Positions 23,573-35,100 of a stretch of DNA of 64,000 nt are shown piece after piece. Position numbers and translations under genes: made by a program. Source of the DNA: Dactylorhiza incarnata (taxonomy: Eukaryota; Streptophyta; Magnoliopsida; Asparagales; Orchidaceae); NCBI GenBank assembly GCA_033032865.1, contig JAWHQI010000306.1:2418001-2482000 (forward strand). The letters are read 5' to 3'. The notes under the pieces were generated by a model that was given only the letters and a program-made list of their open reading frames with translations, was not told the DNA's origin and did not search any database. Numbering within the stretch: the stretch's first letter is position 1; each line of letters begins with the position of its first letter.

Positions 23573-24039
23573 AACTGCTAAGAAGGAAGCGAGTGCGAGA
23601 ACTAGGAAGCGCGAGCTCAAGAGAACAAATATGGAAAAGGTCGAGAGAGTTAAATGTGGTGGTTGGCTTTGGTGGCGAGGCCTACTTGAAACTAAAGGCC
23701 TTGTGGGGGGGGGGGGAATCGAGGCGTCAGGGGTGCATATAGCCGAATCTCGGTGCGATACACCTCGGAATTTGAACCCATCCACTCCCAGAGAACTCAC
23801 AGCGATGCAGCAAGGACGGACCGCTGTCAGGAGAAGTGAGTCGCATGCAATCCGCGAGATAAGGGCGTTGAATGAAAGGATTAGCGAATGCAATACATAC
23901 AACAATGGCGTAGAGCAAGCAATAAAGAGAAAAATCTGGCGATTATTCGAGAGGCATCAAATTAATTAACGGCATAGTTCGCAGATTGTCAAAAAGGAAA
24001 TAATAAAAATAATAAACAAGACATTATTTTCCTAGTTCG
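23573..24039 (-). other. Spacer between two antisense coding blocks
   Basis: About 470 bp with a G12 tract at 23705-23716. It could be the promoter or leader of the antisense gene at 21722-23572. No gene is seen. Confidence 0.45.
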
Positions 24040-25363
24040 CCAGGCGAGTGCGGGAAGGATTAATATTGGATCCACCTCCATCGGCCTCGTCCTCGCACCC
24101 CTGAGCTCGGCGGTATGTGCAAATAGTGATACGCGCGGACCGTGTGGAGCTCGTGTTGTAGCAGGCGGACTTGGCCCTCCGCCCGCGAGAGGTGCACCCC
24201 GAGAGAGGTGACCTCGTGGCGGGCGACAGTCTGCAGCTCGGCAAGAACTCTTGCTAACTCATAGTCGATCGCGACAAACCGCTCCTCGGAAGCCGCTCTG
24301 TCTTCTCTCGCCTGGTTGTACAGGTCTCGCAGCATGTACCCATACTTCTGGAGCACCTCGGTGACTCGCCGCTTCATCATTTTGGGGTCCTGGGGATCGT
24401 CGAGGAAGTCAGCGATCTTGTCCGGCGAAGGCACTGGCGACATCTCCTCCTCTCCAAGCTCCAGCTCGGCGGAAGACTCTTGGACACCTACGAGAAGAAA
24501 GTTAGCGAAGAAGGCAAGAAGTAATCTATTGATTGTAACTGACCCACCTGACGGGGCCGCGACCCCTTTACCAGGATGCTGGAGGGAGGAACCCGATTGC
24601 CCCTGGAAGGCCTCGGTGTAGGTCAGCGTGACAGACTTCCCCAGGCCCGGGGAGCGGAGAGCGTCGCTATCAACCCGGACGTCGGTGGGAAGCGAGCTGT
24701 CGGGGCTTTGATGGCCGAAAAGGTCAAATCCCGGGATGGAGATGTGCGAACCCGGTGGAGGTTGCAAGCCTGGTGGGGGTAGCGAATCCAGAGGGGCCGG
24801 CAAACCCGGGGGAGTGGTGCACCTCCCGGGCGTCGCAAGGAGTCTCTCTGCAAGGAGCATGGAAAATTCAGGTAAGGATTTCACGAAAAGGGTAATGCCA
24901 GAATCTTACTATGCCGCGCCGAGGGACACAGGTAGATGACGTCCATGTTGGAGGCCGCCTAATTGTTCCCCTCGGGAGAGGGAAGGCGAGTACCGTCCAG
25001 GGTCTCACTCGCAAGGGCCCCTGCCATAGACACGCTCTGAAGAGAAATATGTTAGCACAAGAACAAAAGGGAATGAAATACTGGTTCCAGGTACCTGTCC
25101 AGCGAGTGCGGGATCATGTAGCATGTCCCTGAGGGGGGACCCTCCCGTCCTGAGGTGCCGCCTCACCGCCTTCGCCCTCTTCACTTTGGGGAGGCGCGGA
25201 GGGGTCCGCCGGGAGGCCCAGGGGGCGAGCCGAGTCGTGACTGCGTGTTCCCTCGTGTGGGACGCCGCCAGGCGGGCTTGAGCTTCTTCCAAGAGAGGCA
25301 TCTTTAGCAAATGTGATAGCGAGTAGCGAAGGAAAGTAAGGAAAGAAAGGGTCCCCCATCACC
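24040..25363 (-). pseudogene. Second antisense coding block of the Tat element
   Basis: An ATG at about 25363 follows a minus-strand TATA box (25375-25383). The reading continues through Pro/Arg-rich segments separated by probable introns: donor GTACCT near 25094, acceptor near 25037, and acceptor CTTGCAG near 24852. The block ends in a coiled-coil-like region (RVTEVLQKYGYMLRDLYNQA and onward) near 24060. I recognise no domain. It may be the 5' part of a larger antisense gene or a separate one. Confidence 0.45.
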
Positions 25364-25374
25364 CAGAGATGTTG

Positions 25375-25383
25375 GTATTTATA
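25375..25383 (-). promoter_or_regulatory. Antisense TATA box inside the 3' LTR border
   Basis: On the minus strand it reads GCTATAAATACC. It lies about 110 bp inside the 3' LTR border and just upstream of the minus-strand ATG at about 25363. It has the same core as the LTR's own sense TATA (GCTATAAATAG). It would drive the antisense genes. Confidence 0.5.
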
Positions 25384-25495
25384 GCGTTGGGGATGGAGCG
25401 CACCAAAGATTCGTGCCAGCTCATCCTCGTCCGACGAACACGGGGGATTGGATGTTTCTTCATGAGTTTAGTATAACCTCGCGAAGAGCGGGGAT

Positions 25496-26308
25496 TGTGT
25501 ACAACCCAGTGTTCGCCGACTCACAGGGAAGTCAACTACAGGCGATTCAGAGAGCACTCGCCGATTTGCGATGAGTATCCTGCTAGGGCACTCACTGATT
25601 CGCGACGAGCATCCAGCCAGGGCAAGGCGAGGCAGACCAGGGATCTCACTCGCGAGTAGTGAGCGGTGACGGCGTAGCATGTATTAAGAACCATTTTGGG
25701 GTGCATTTAGCCAGAGCGAGTTGGGGGAGGTCTCGCAGTTCCAAACTGGCGAGACAAGTGGGAGCTCGCCTCCACTCGCAAGAAGAGATCTCGCGGCCCC
25801 AGCTTGCGGAGAGGCTGGCGAGTGGCGCCGTCACGGGTCACTCGCACAGCAAGGGTCCACACGTGAATTTACCCTGATACCCTTAGTGGGATGCCAATAG
25901 CCCTCCAGAACATCGGAGTTTGGCTGTTAGCAGACTAATTTAGGGTGCGTATAGCAAAACCAAAAAGGCGGAATCCCGTTATTATCAGACTAGTACAGAA
26001 AAGGCTATAAATAGACCATGAGGGGCACCTTTGGAGAGCATTCAAGATCTTTGCTTCTCCTCAGGATGCCTTTGGTTAGGTTCTTCAGCTCTCCAAGGTG
26101 CTCAGCTTCAGTCTTGGCTTGGGAGGGGAAGCACTCAAAAGATCTTTCGGGTGTGTGATGGGACCTCCACGCTATTGTCAAGGGTCGTTTCTTTCATTTT
26201 AAGTCCTCGGTCAGGTTCCTCCGTGGGATCAGTATGCGCTAGCTGCCCCCCCCCCCCCCCCCCTATAGGGGTCCAACCTCCTCGTTGGGCCAATTACTGG
26301 TTCCAACA
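25496..26308 (+). repeat. 3' LTR of Tat element
   Basis: It matches 223-1025. It starts TGTGTACAACCC after a purine-rich AGAGCGGGGA (25485-25494) and ends TTCCAACA. It carries a C18 tract (26246-26263) where the 5' LTR has a much shorter run. Its sense TATA box is at 26005-26014. Confidence 0.87.
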
Positions 26309-27326
26309 TGCTGGTCTTGTCATCACCGACAATCAACATGGCATCCACATACAGCAGCGGAACTTTAAAAGTCCATTCAGTCCTCTTCACATAAACACGA
26401 TGATCATCCCTGGTCCTTTGGAACTTGCTCTTCAGCATGAAGGAGTCAAACTTTTTGTATCACTGTCTGGGTGCCTGCTTCAATTCATAAAGACTCTTCT
26501 TGAGCGGACAGACCAAATGCTCCTTGCCCTTGGCCTTAAAACCTTTGGGCTGCTCCATGTACAACTCCTCCTCCAAATCTCCATGCAGAAATGTTGTTTC
26601 GACATCTATCTGCTCAACTTAGAGATTCATGGAGGCAGCCAGCCCCAATACCAGTCTAATAGAAGACATTTTCACCACTGGTAAAAATGTCTCATCAAAG
26701 TCTACACCATGCCTTTGACCGAACCCTTTGACTACCAACATTGCCTTGTACCTGGGCCGAGAGAGATTTTCATCAGTCTTCAGCTTGAAGACCCATTTGT
26801 TCTTCAAGGCTTTCCTCCCCTTTGGTAGTCTAACCAAGTCATAGGTCTCATTCTTTTGGAGCGAGTCCAACTCCTTTGTCATTGCTGCTGCCCAAGACTC
26901 GTTGTCTTCAGATCTCTGAGCCTCCTCAAAATACTCAGGCTCACCACTGTCAGTAAGCAAGATGTAATCTTGCGGTGGATACCTGGTGCTATGTCTCCAT
27001 GCACTGTCAGATCTCCTGAGGGGCACCTCCACCATCGGTGGAATATCAATAGACAACGCTCCCCCTCCATCCAGAATCTCATCCTGATCTAGAATCTGCA
27101 CAACTTCTTCTTCAGCACACCCTTTATCAGCACCAATATTCTCTGACTCAAGATCAACATTAGAACTTTCCACAACTTGTGGATCCTGTGGCTCAGCAAC
27201 ACTTTGCTCACCAACAACCTGGTCTTCCATGAAGACCACATCCCTGCTTCTGATGAGCTTCTTCTTCACTGGATCCCAGAGTCTATAGCCAAACTCTTCA
27301 TTTGGGAATCCCAACAAGATGCACTC
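26309..27326 (-). pseudogene. Copia reverse transcriptase, N-terminal part
   Basis: It begins with the copia integrase-RT linker ([19 protein letters not shown]). The RT follows: [32 protein letters not shown], and [20 protein letters not shown]. Stops follow ASMNL and QAPRQ. The catalytic loop near 26360 reads YVDAML, where YVDDML is usual, so the second catalytic Asp is lost. The frame is cut at 26309 by the Tat LTR. Confidence 0.88.
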
Positions 27327-28826
27327 TCAGGAGTTCTCATCAAACTTCGACCTCTCATCCTTGAGGACATGAACATGTTCCCTGCAACCGAACACCCGCA
27401 CGTGTCCATATAACACCTCCTTTTCGCACCAAACATGCTCTGAGATATATACATCCAAAGGTGCAGAGGGGGACAAATTGATCAAATGCACTGCAATCTG
27501 TATGGCCTTTGCCCAGAACTGCTTGCCAATATCTGCTTTAGAGATCATGCACCTGATCTTCTCAACAATTGTCATGTTCATCCTCTCCGCCAACCCATTC
27601 TGTTGCGGTGTCCTCGAGATTGTTTTTTCATGCACGACGTCATGCTCTCTGCAATAGGCATCAAAAGCACCAATGTATTCACCCCAATTATCAGATCTTA
27701 CACGCTTGATCTGCTTCCCAGTCATCTTCTCTACATTCGCCCTAAACTCCCTGAACTTTGCCAAGACATCACTCTTATGATTCAAGACATAAGTCCATAC
27801 CTTCCTCGAGTGATCATCTATAAACGTGACAAAGTAAGCTGCTCCGCCCACTGACTTGGGCTCAATAGGACCATACACATCAGTGTGTATCAGGTTTAGC
27901 AGCTCTGCCTTCCTCTTTGGTTCAGTTTGTGCAAAGGATACTCGTCTCTGCTTGTCGGCCAAGCAATGACTACAAGTGTCAGGAAGCTCACCTGACAACT
28001 CTGGAAGAACCTTGTTCTTCATCAAGATCTTTAGGTTCTTTTCACTGATATGGCCAAGTCTGTGATGCCACAACTCCATCGAGTTATCTTCAGTTGCATT
28101 CACACTCGGACTCCAAATCTTGGCCTTTGCTTGGTACAAACCGCAACACTTCTTTCCCCTTGCAACCACCAAAGAGCCCTTCACCAGCCTCCAGGCACCT
28201 CCGCCTTCAATGCTGGTAAAGCCTCCATCATCTAGCCTTCCAACAGATATGAGGTTCATCCTCAAGTCAAGAATATGCCTGACATCCTTGAGGATAACCC
28301 TCCCAAGATCAGTCTCCAGGTGGACGTCTCCACTGCCAACGATCTTCGACACACCGACATTCGCCATCTGAATAGTGCCAAGATCTCCTGCAGCGTACAA
28401 GTAAAAGAAATCCCTGTGAGGAGTGCAGTGGTAGGATGCACCACCATCTAGTACCCAGTCAGTGTCAACACACTCCTGACATGCTGACCCATTGCAATGT
28501 AAGCACATCGACTCAACTTCAACAATCGAGGCCGCACCACCACCCTCACTAGATTCTCCTGACTCCTTTGCCTTTCCCTTCTGATCTCTCTGCATTTTAA
28601 AACAGTCTTTTATGTAATGGCTTTTGTTCTTGCAGTAGAAGCACTCCACCTCCTTCTTGGACTTACTCCTGGACTTGCTCCTGGAGTTTCCTCTTTGCAT
28701 CCCCTCTTTCTTCATCGGCCTGCCCCTTCCCTCCATGAGATAGACATCTGATGTAGAGGTTCCAGAGTCCTTTCTTCTCAGCTCTTCGTTCAACAGACAA
28801 CTCGTCACCATCTCCATTGACACCAT
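27327..28826 (-). pseudogene. Copia zinc knuckle, protease and integrase
   Basis: A 499-codon open frame holds a CCHC knuckle (CFYCKNKSHYIKDC), a protease motif WVLDGGASYHC (the family has DSGAS), and the GAG-pre-integrase domain (ELWHHRLGHISEKNLKIL with the Cys pair CSHC). The integrase core follows: Asp in LIHTDVYGPIE, Asp in RSDNWGEY, Glu in TPQQNGLAERMN. A stop or frame change separates it from RT and from gag. This is copia domain order (INT before RT). Confidence 0.88.
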
Positions 28827-28835
28827 AAGAGTCTC

Positions 28836-29321
28836 TCAACTCTCTGGTAAGGAACTAAGGATCATCAAAGCTTGCAGCTCGTCCTCCAAGATGATCTTCA
28901 TTGCCTCCAACTGATAGATGATGCTCTGGGCAGTGTTCAGATGCTCTGTCATTTGAGAAACCTCCTTATACTTCAAATTTACAAGCTTTCTGATCAAGAA
29001 AGCTTTGTTACCTGATGTCTTCCTCTCGTATAGCGCTTCAAGCTTTCTCCACAAAGCCTGAGCCGATGACTCAGTAGATACATGGTGGAGGACAAAATCA
29101 TCTAGCCACTGCCGGATGAATTTCACTGCCTTCTGGTCCGTCTTCTTCCACTCATCATCATCTAACATGGTAGCCGGTCTCCCTGACAACGGAGCATGGA
29201 GATCCTTGCAATACAATAGATCCTCCATCTGAGGCTTCCATATTGTCCAATTCTTATCGTTCATGCTTACCATTCTGTTGTTCTGCTCCATCTTCTGCAA
29301 TAGCTCGAAGATCTGAGACAA
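28836..29321 (-). pseudogene. Copia gag N-terminal (capsid) region
   Basis: It contains WTIWKPQMEDLLYCKDLHAP, KKTDQKAVKFIRQWLDDF and ALYERKTSGNKAFLIRKLV, ending ILSSLPES. This is the UBN2-type gag of plant copia elements. A break before 28826 separates it from the knuckle region. Confidence 0.85.
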
Positions 29322-29427
29322 AACCTTGATCAGATTTAGGAAGATAGGGAGCGGACCAATGTCTTCACCTACCGTTGACCCAAATATAAATCAGAATGTT
29401 CAGTCGGACCGATAGAAATTGAACCAA

Positions 29428-29442
29428 CTCCCTATGATACCA
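29428..29442 (-). other. Primer-binding site of copia element
   Basis: On the minus strand it reads TGGTATCATAGGGAG. The first eight bases match the initiator Met tRNA primer site. It lies two bases from the 5' LTR. Confidence 0.75.
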
Positions 29443-29444
29443 TT

Positions 29445-30432
29445 TGTAGGGATATAACCCACTTGCAAAATCTGGGCATACTAAAAGATAAAATTAAACG
29501 CAGCAATACGCATCAAAATAAGACAACCAGAGGACAATGAAATTTACGTGGAAAACTCTCTCTAAAGTAATGAGGGAAAAATCACGGGGCAGGACACAAG
29601 AACAATCCACTATAATAACAATAACGGATTACAAAAATAATCTAGTTTGCCCAACCTAGATCCCACTTTGGTTTCACAAATTGAATCTCTCTTCCCACCT
29701 CGGTAGAAAACAACTTCTCTCCAAACAAAGAGCAAGAACTCAGATCTCTCTCCAAGCACCAAAGCAAACGAAGACGAGACTGAGCAAAAACACTCTTACA
29801 GCGAAGACGAAGTCACCGATCTGAGAAATATGTTCTTCCTCCTTGAAGAATTCCTCCAGCAACAATGGCAGCAAGCAAAGAAAACCCTTTTCGTTTTTCT
29901 CTCTTGACGGCTCTAAAATAAACGATTATCTTTCTGCCAAAGTTTCTCTGCCTATTTAGGGTAAGGAGACGAAGAGATCTTGGCCATTCAAGACTCTTCC
30001 AACCCAATCAGACGGCTCCCGATCGCTACTTAACGAAACAGGTCTCGCGCGCTACCGCCGATGGTAGGACATACCACGAGCGGCAGCCACACAATGAAGA
30101 CGACTCAGAGCCTCAACGATTCGACGACACAGGTGTTCATCTCGACGATAAAATCTACCACCTGCGGTAGCAGCTACCGCGGGCGGTTGACACAACACCC
30201 AGCTGTCTCGACGACACATCTCACCTTCTCGTCGACACAGGTGTTCTTCTCGACGATACAACGATAGACATCTCGACGGTGCGTCGAACCGCTAGCGCCG
30301 ACAGAAGCGCTACCGCCCCGCGCTAGCAAACAGTACTCTAAAAAATGTTGCTCCCAGCATTCTTCAATACCTGCAGCAGCACAGCTCCATCATTGATCTG
30401 TATTATCCACTCTTTAGGGGTTGTACCCAACA
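29445..30432 (-). repeat. 5' LTR of copia element
   Basis: On the plus strand it runs from TGTAGGGATATAACCC to GGTTGTACCCAACA (988 bp). The part at 30045-30330 is GC-rich with GCTACCGC, CGCTAGCG and TCGACGA words, like the E1 LTR block and the E2 LTR cluster. Confidence 0.85.
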
Positions 30433-30902
30433 TTTATGACCGGCCGCCACCTCCGTGGCAAACGAACCCTTAACTATCGATTTGGAGAGACAACGACTTG
30501 GTATCTATGTCTATAAAGAGCGAAATAATTATCTTTTAAAAATTTCTCATAGATTACACGAATATTCAATGTAATAGTGTTTTTCTCTCTCCTAAATATA
30601 CATGTTTTTTGATATAATCAATCACATATTATGATATATATGATGAATAAAATGGGCAGAGAGAATTTTTTATAAGAAAAGGAAAAAATTTGAGCCTCCT
30701 ATGTTGGGGAAGTTATAAGTTCGGAAAAGGAGAGAGAATATTCGGAATCACTCTTATCAATCCACGTGATCAGCCCGAATCGCGGCGTAAAAATGCATTT
30801 CACTTTCTCCGAATCTGAGGGCTCCTATTAAAACCCGGACTTAGATTTCGAAACGGAGCCCGAAACCAAAAAAACGCCTCCCCATATTGCATGCATCAAC
30901 TA
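30433..30902 (-). other. 3' flank of neprosin-family gene
   Basis: About 470 bp between the copia LTR and the gene's stop codon. It should hold the 3' untranslated region. I could not place a polyadenylation site with confidence. Confidence 0.5.
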
Positions 30903-32067
30903 TTAAGGACACCTCGCATTTCTTCCGGGTCCACCATAATAAAAATAATTTCCCCAGAAACGATTTCCACCACCTCTAATATCGTAACAAGTCGGGTGAT
31001 CTGCTAAGACACGAAGACCCGATAAGGGAAGCAGACTGTTGCCCCAATCAACAACCTGCAAATTCCTGAAATACGCCGCCCGGCGAAATCCTTCGCCGGA
31101 AAAATGACCGCTTCCCATTTGAGTCAACGTGTGGGGCCCGGTGGCTCGCGCGTTGACTATTTCGCCGCCGAACTGGACCATGCTCGCGCGCAGAGCTAAG
31201 TGGCTGAACAGGTTCGAAGGCCAATAGCCTACCAAAATGCCCGGCCCAAACTCTAGCCACCAATGCCCATGCTTTGGGTCCTGAAAAAATTTATATGAAA
31301 GTATATTATATATTAGTATCAAATGACGGATGCATATTTTTTTTCTACGTGGGCGGAGTAAAAACAAATTTGAAATCTTATATTAATATTTTTATATTAA
31401 TGTAACATTTTTTTTATATTATATTCCTATTTTAATGAATTTTTTTACAATATATTTTAATATTATAAAATGTTTATATTTTTAATAATTTTTTTGTACA
31501 ATATGACTAAATATATATATATAAAAAGTCAACATTTATAATGAATTTTTATGTACAATGACTAAACATAGAAAAAATAATTACATTTTTAATGATTTTA
31601 TAAAAATGTAATTTTACGAATAAATGTAGAAAAAAATATATCTATTTTCAATGTGGATGGCCACTCACATTGGGCCCTATGTGGGTCAGCCCTGCCATCA
31701 TCAAATGCACCATACCAAGCTAATATCATAATTGTAATAAAAAAGTATTATGACCTATGATTGTCATATGATAATTTTCTTATAATATAATTGTATAAAG
31801 TACATGAAATTTGTTGACACAATGGTTTCCTTTTGTATGATCATTGATTATTTTTTATTATTTTATTAACTCTATATATTTGGTTTTTTACCGCGACTTT
31901 TCCTCGAAGTTTGAGTAATTACAACTTGCACCCCTCTAACTTTCGAAATTACAATCAGCATCCTTCAATGTTTGCATTTCATAACATTCATGCACAAAAA
32001 GACCCTCCTGAAGATTTACTCAAATGGGATACTTTTGCGCCTGGAAGTTGTGAAATGTAAACATTGA

Positions 32068-32103
<36 letters not shown>

Positions 32104-35100
32104 TTCCCATTTAAAAAAAAAAGACATTATAACTTCTCTAAAATATATTTAGAATTTTTTAGGTACACCAATGATACTCCTAGAACCATTATATAAGCAC
32201 TCCATATATTAGTTATAAGAGCTATAAACTATCCACACCCTTCAAAATGTTCTATACCTCTCCAAAGGCCCTCCCTTTATCCAAACCCTAGAAGACTCCC
32301 CATCCTTCTACATTTGATTTGATTTGGCACTCAATTTTTTATCCTAATGTAACTAAATAAATTTAGCATGAAATATGTATTAATAAAGTATGTATATAGC
32401 CTTGACAAAATTATCATGTAAAGTTGATGGAATGCACTACACAATATGAGATACATGCATGTATAATATATAAGATGGTGAATATTTTGATTTGAAATAT
32501 ATTACCTTCCATACTAACAAAGTGATGTCGAATTGCCCCCTATTATAACTTGAGATGGGTGAGATGGCGGCACCAATTGCAATCTTATTTGTTGTTTGAA
32601 CAAAACCCGAGCAGAGGAGATTGTAGCATCCAGTCTCTTGATATGAATCTGTCTGCATTTTTTTATATTCAACAAATACATGTTAATATTTTTATCATAG
32701 GCTTCCTACTAAAATGCCATAATAATATTTTAGCTATGTTAGATTATTGGTATATATATAGGGTTATTTATTGGAACTCCCCTTGGAGTTCCTCGGTTTC
32801 GTTAAAAATACGGATGAAAAATGATAAAATCAACAAAATTATTGTACGATATGTTATAATTATTCTATATTAATTACAAAGGGTAAAAGATAACGCATCA
32901 TTTTCAATGTAGAGTTATTACAAAGGGTAAAAATGGAATATCATGAAATAATTTGGCATATTTTATCACTTTCTATATATGCCATATGAATCCTAAAATA
33001 ATTTTATCAAATTATTGTATGATATATATTCTAATAAAGGGTTTGCGAACAATAAATGAGTCGTTATTCACAAATCGTGTGGGGTGCGCCCGGAGGCGGG
33101 CTAAGCCCGTCTGGCGGAGGGGAGCAAAACCCTCCCTGTGGCGAGGGGCGTACTGTCGCGCGGAGAACGGGGGGCCCCGTGCACTGTCACTCGTATGTAC
33201 ATACATACATACACACACACATGTAAGAAGTGATTAATAAGGTGAATTGAAAGAACATTGAGGTTTAAGAAATATAACACTTACTGTCCAATACGTGAAG
33301 AATCTGGGATAACTGTCGCCATAGAGCTGTGGGCTGACCTGAGATGAAAATAGTGGCACTCAGAACTCAACCATAGTTAGAATTCATGGAAACTAAGGCT
33401 CCGCTTGGCACGGCGGTGGCGGTCGTGAACGAGGCATGGTTATGAACAGTCGTTTGTGAACGTCAGACCTCACCTAAGGAACTTCATCTATTTTATGTTC
33501 AAAACTAGTTTTCTTTTCTTGGCGGCGGTCATAGTTAACCATTGTATTGCCAAACATGTATTATACGACGGTGTCGTTTTTTTTCGAAACTCACCGGAGC
33601 AAAAACGTCACACCAAACGGAGCCTAAATGTTAAAATTAACTTTGCCGGCCAGCCTCTAATGTAATTTGAGTTGAGTCGAAATTGTCACCTGAAGTGAAT
33701 AATACACATATAAAACTTATTTTATGTACATATAAACTAGCACTGTCGGCACGACTGCTCTTGGTTGCGAACAAGCTCCCGTGCGACTAATTTGAAAAGA
33801 AAGGAAAAGCACTTTATAACATTTCTTTGGATAAAAAATGAAAAAAAAAACGAAAATATGAAACACCATCTCTCACTTGGCCCCACTTCTCTGATCACCT
33901 AGACCCTAGCCATTTGAGTCGATTTACACTATCATGTAAGATCGAACGATCAATATGCTTTTGATGGTCTTATACGAAGACAATGAGTTGTTTTCCCTAG
34001 ACTTTCTTTAATGTAATCTAAACTATATTAAATGAAGTTTTTTTAAAAGGAGTTCATGGTCATGTTATAAGACCATCAAAAGCATTCGAGCCGCCCGACC
34101 TTTACATGAGAGAGACGGCAAGTGAGGGAGGATGAAAGAAGAAAAGTTTTTCTTAGGCCTCTTAAACCTAAGTTTTTTTATTTATTTTCGGTTAGTCGTC
34201 CGATCGACTGATCGAACGGCTCAGATCTTACCTGTACTGATCAAATATACGCTCAGCCTACCTAAAAATAAATCACTCAAACAGCTAGGGCCCAGGGGAG
34301 AGAAGGGGCCCTAGTGAGAAAGTGTGTTTTTTGTTCTTTATTTTCTATCTCTAAAATAATGTTGCAAAGTGTTTATTTATTTATTTTCAAATTAGTCATA
34401 CGGAGGAAGCCCGGTAGCTCGCATGGGAGAAACTCGTGGGCGTAGACAGCGTGGGGCGAAGACGATATTATCACTTGACTCGATATCCTAACTGCATATA
34501 TAGTGTTTGACAGTAGTAATACTATCACTCGCATTGCCTATAGGGAACACAATCAAGGATACTGTCGTGCCTGTAAGATGGTCCGTGCACTGCCACTCGT
34601 AGTTATATTAATTTATCACGTATTTTTTCATAAAAATTATTTAGTTTAGTTGGTAAAAGAATAGTAGTGAAAAACTCTTAAAAGGTTGAAAGCTCCACTT
34701 TTGTTGCATGACTTTGTTAATGTAACATCCCCAAAACAACCAGACCCCTGAGTTGCATTTTGTCATGACAAGGTCAAGACATTGCTCTAAGAGGCCAAGA
34801 TGGCCTTAAAAACTAAGGTGAATAGGTAAAAATCACCTTGGTGTGCATTTAGCAAGTTTTGATGTCCTAGCTTAGAGGTGACCAAAAGACTCCAACAAAT
34901 CAACATAAACTCATCATGACCCTATGACCATCCAAAGAGGTGAGTAGACCACTAGGGACCCTTGGGGGTCAACCAATTTGGTCAAATTTGACAAAAAGTC
35001 AACCTTGAGCTATCATAGGTCAAATCCTCCCCCAATAAGTTCAATTGACCACCAAATCATGAAATTGACCCCACCCCTAGCATTAGGGCATCAATAAGGA

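Larger units (their letters stand above)
223..26308 (+). mobile_element. Ty3/gypsy LTR retrotransposon, Tat type, decayed, with two nested elements
   Basis: Two similar LTRs (223-1025 and 25496-26308) bound gag, protease, RT, RNase H, a second RNase H-like domain and integrase in gypsy order. The second RNase H, the large size (about 12.6 kb after removing E1 and E2), a 3' tandem array and antisense coding regions between pol and the 3' LTR all fit the Tat lineage. There are many frameshifts and stops, so it is dead. The ends are TG...CA, but the flanks (aatgt left, tgctg right) do not match as a TSD. It lies inside a copia RT gene. Confidence 0.85.
26309..30432 (-). mobile_element. Ty1/copia element, minus strand (right arm)
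   Basis: From right to left: 5' LTR (29445-30432), primer site (29428-29442), gag (28836-29321), zinc knuckle, protease and integrase (27327-28826), RT (26309-27317). The RT resumes at 222-1 on the far side of the Tat insertion. The 3' LTR is outside the window, so the TSD cannot be tested. Stops and frame breaks show it is inactive. Confidence 0.9.

Noticed and set aside
26031..26684. 217-codon plus-strand frame across the Tat LTR and copia border
   Set aside because: Joins LTR sequence to the antisense of copia RT; chance frame.
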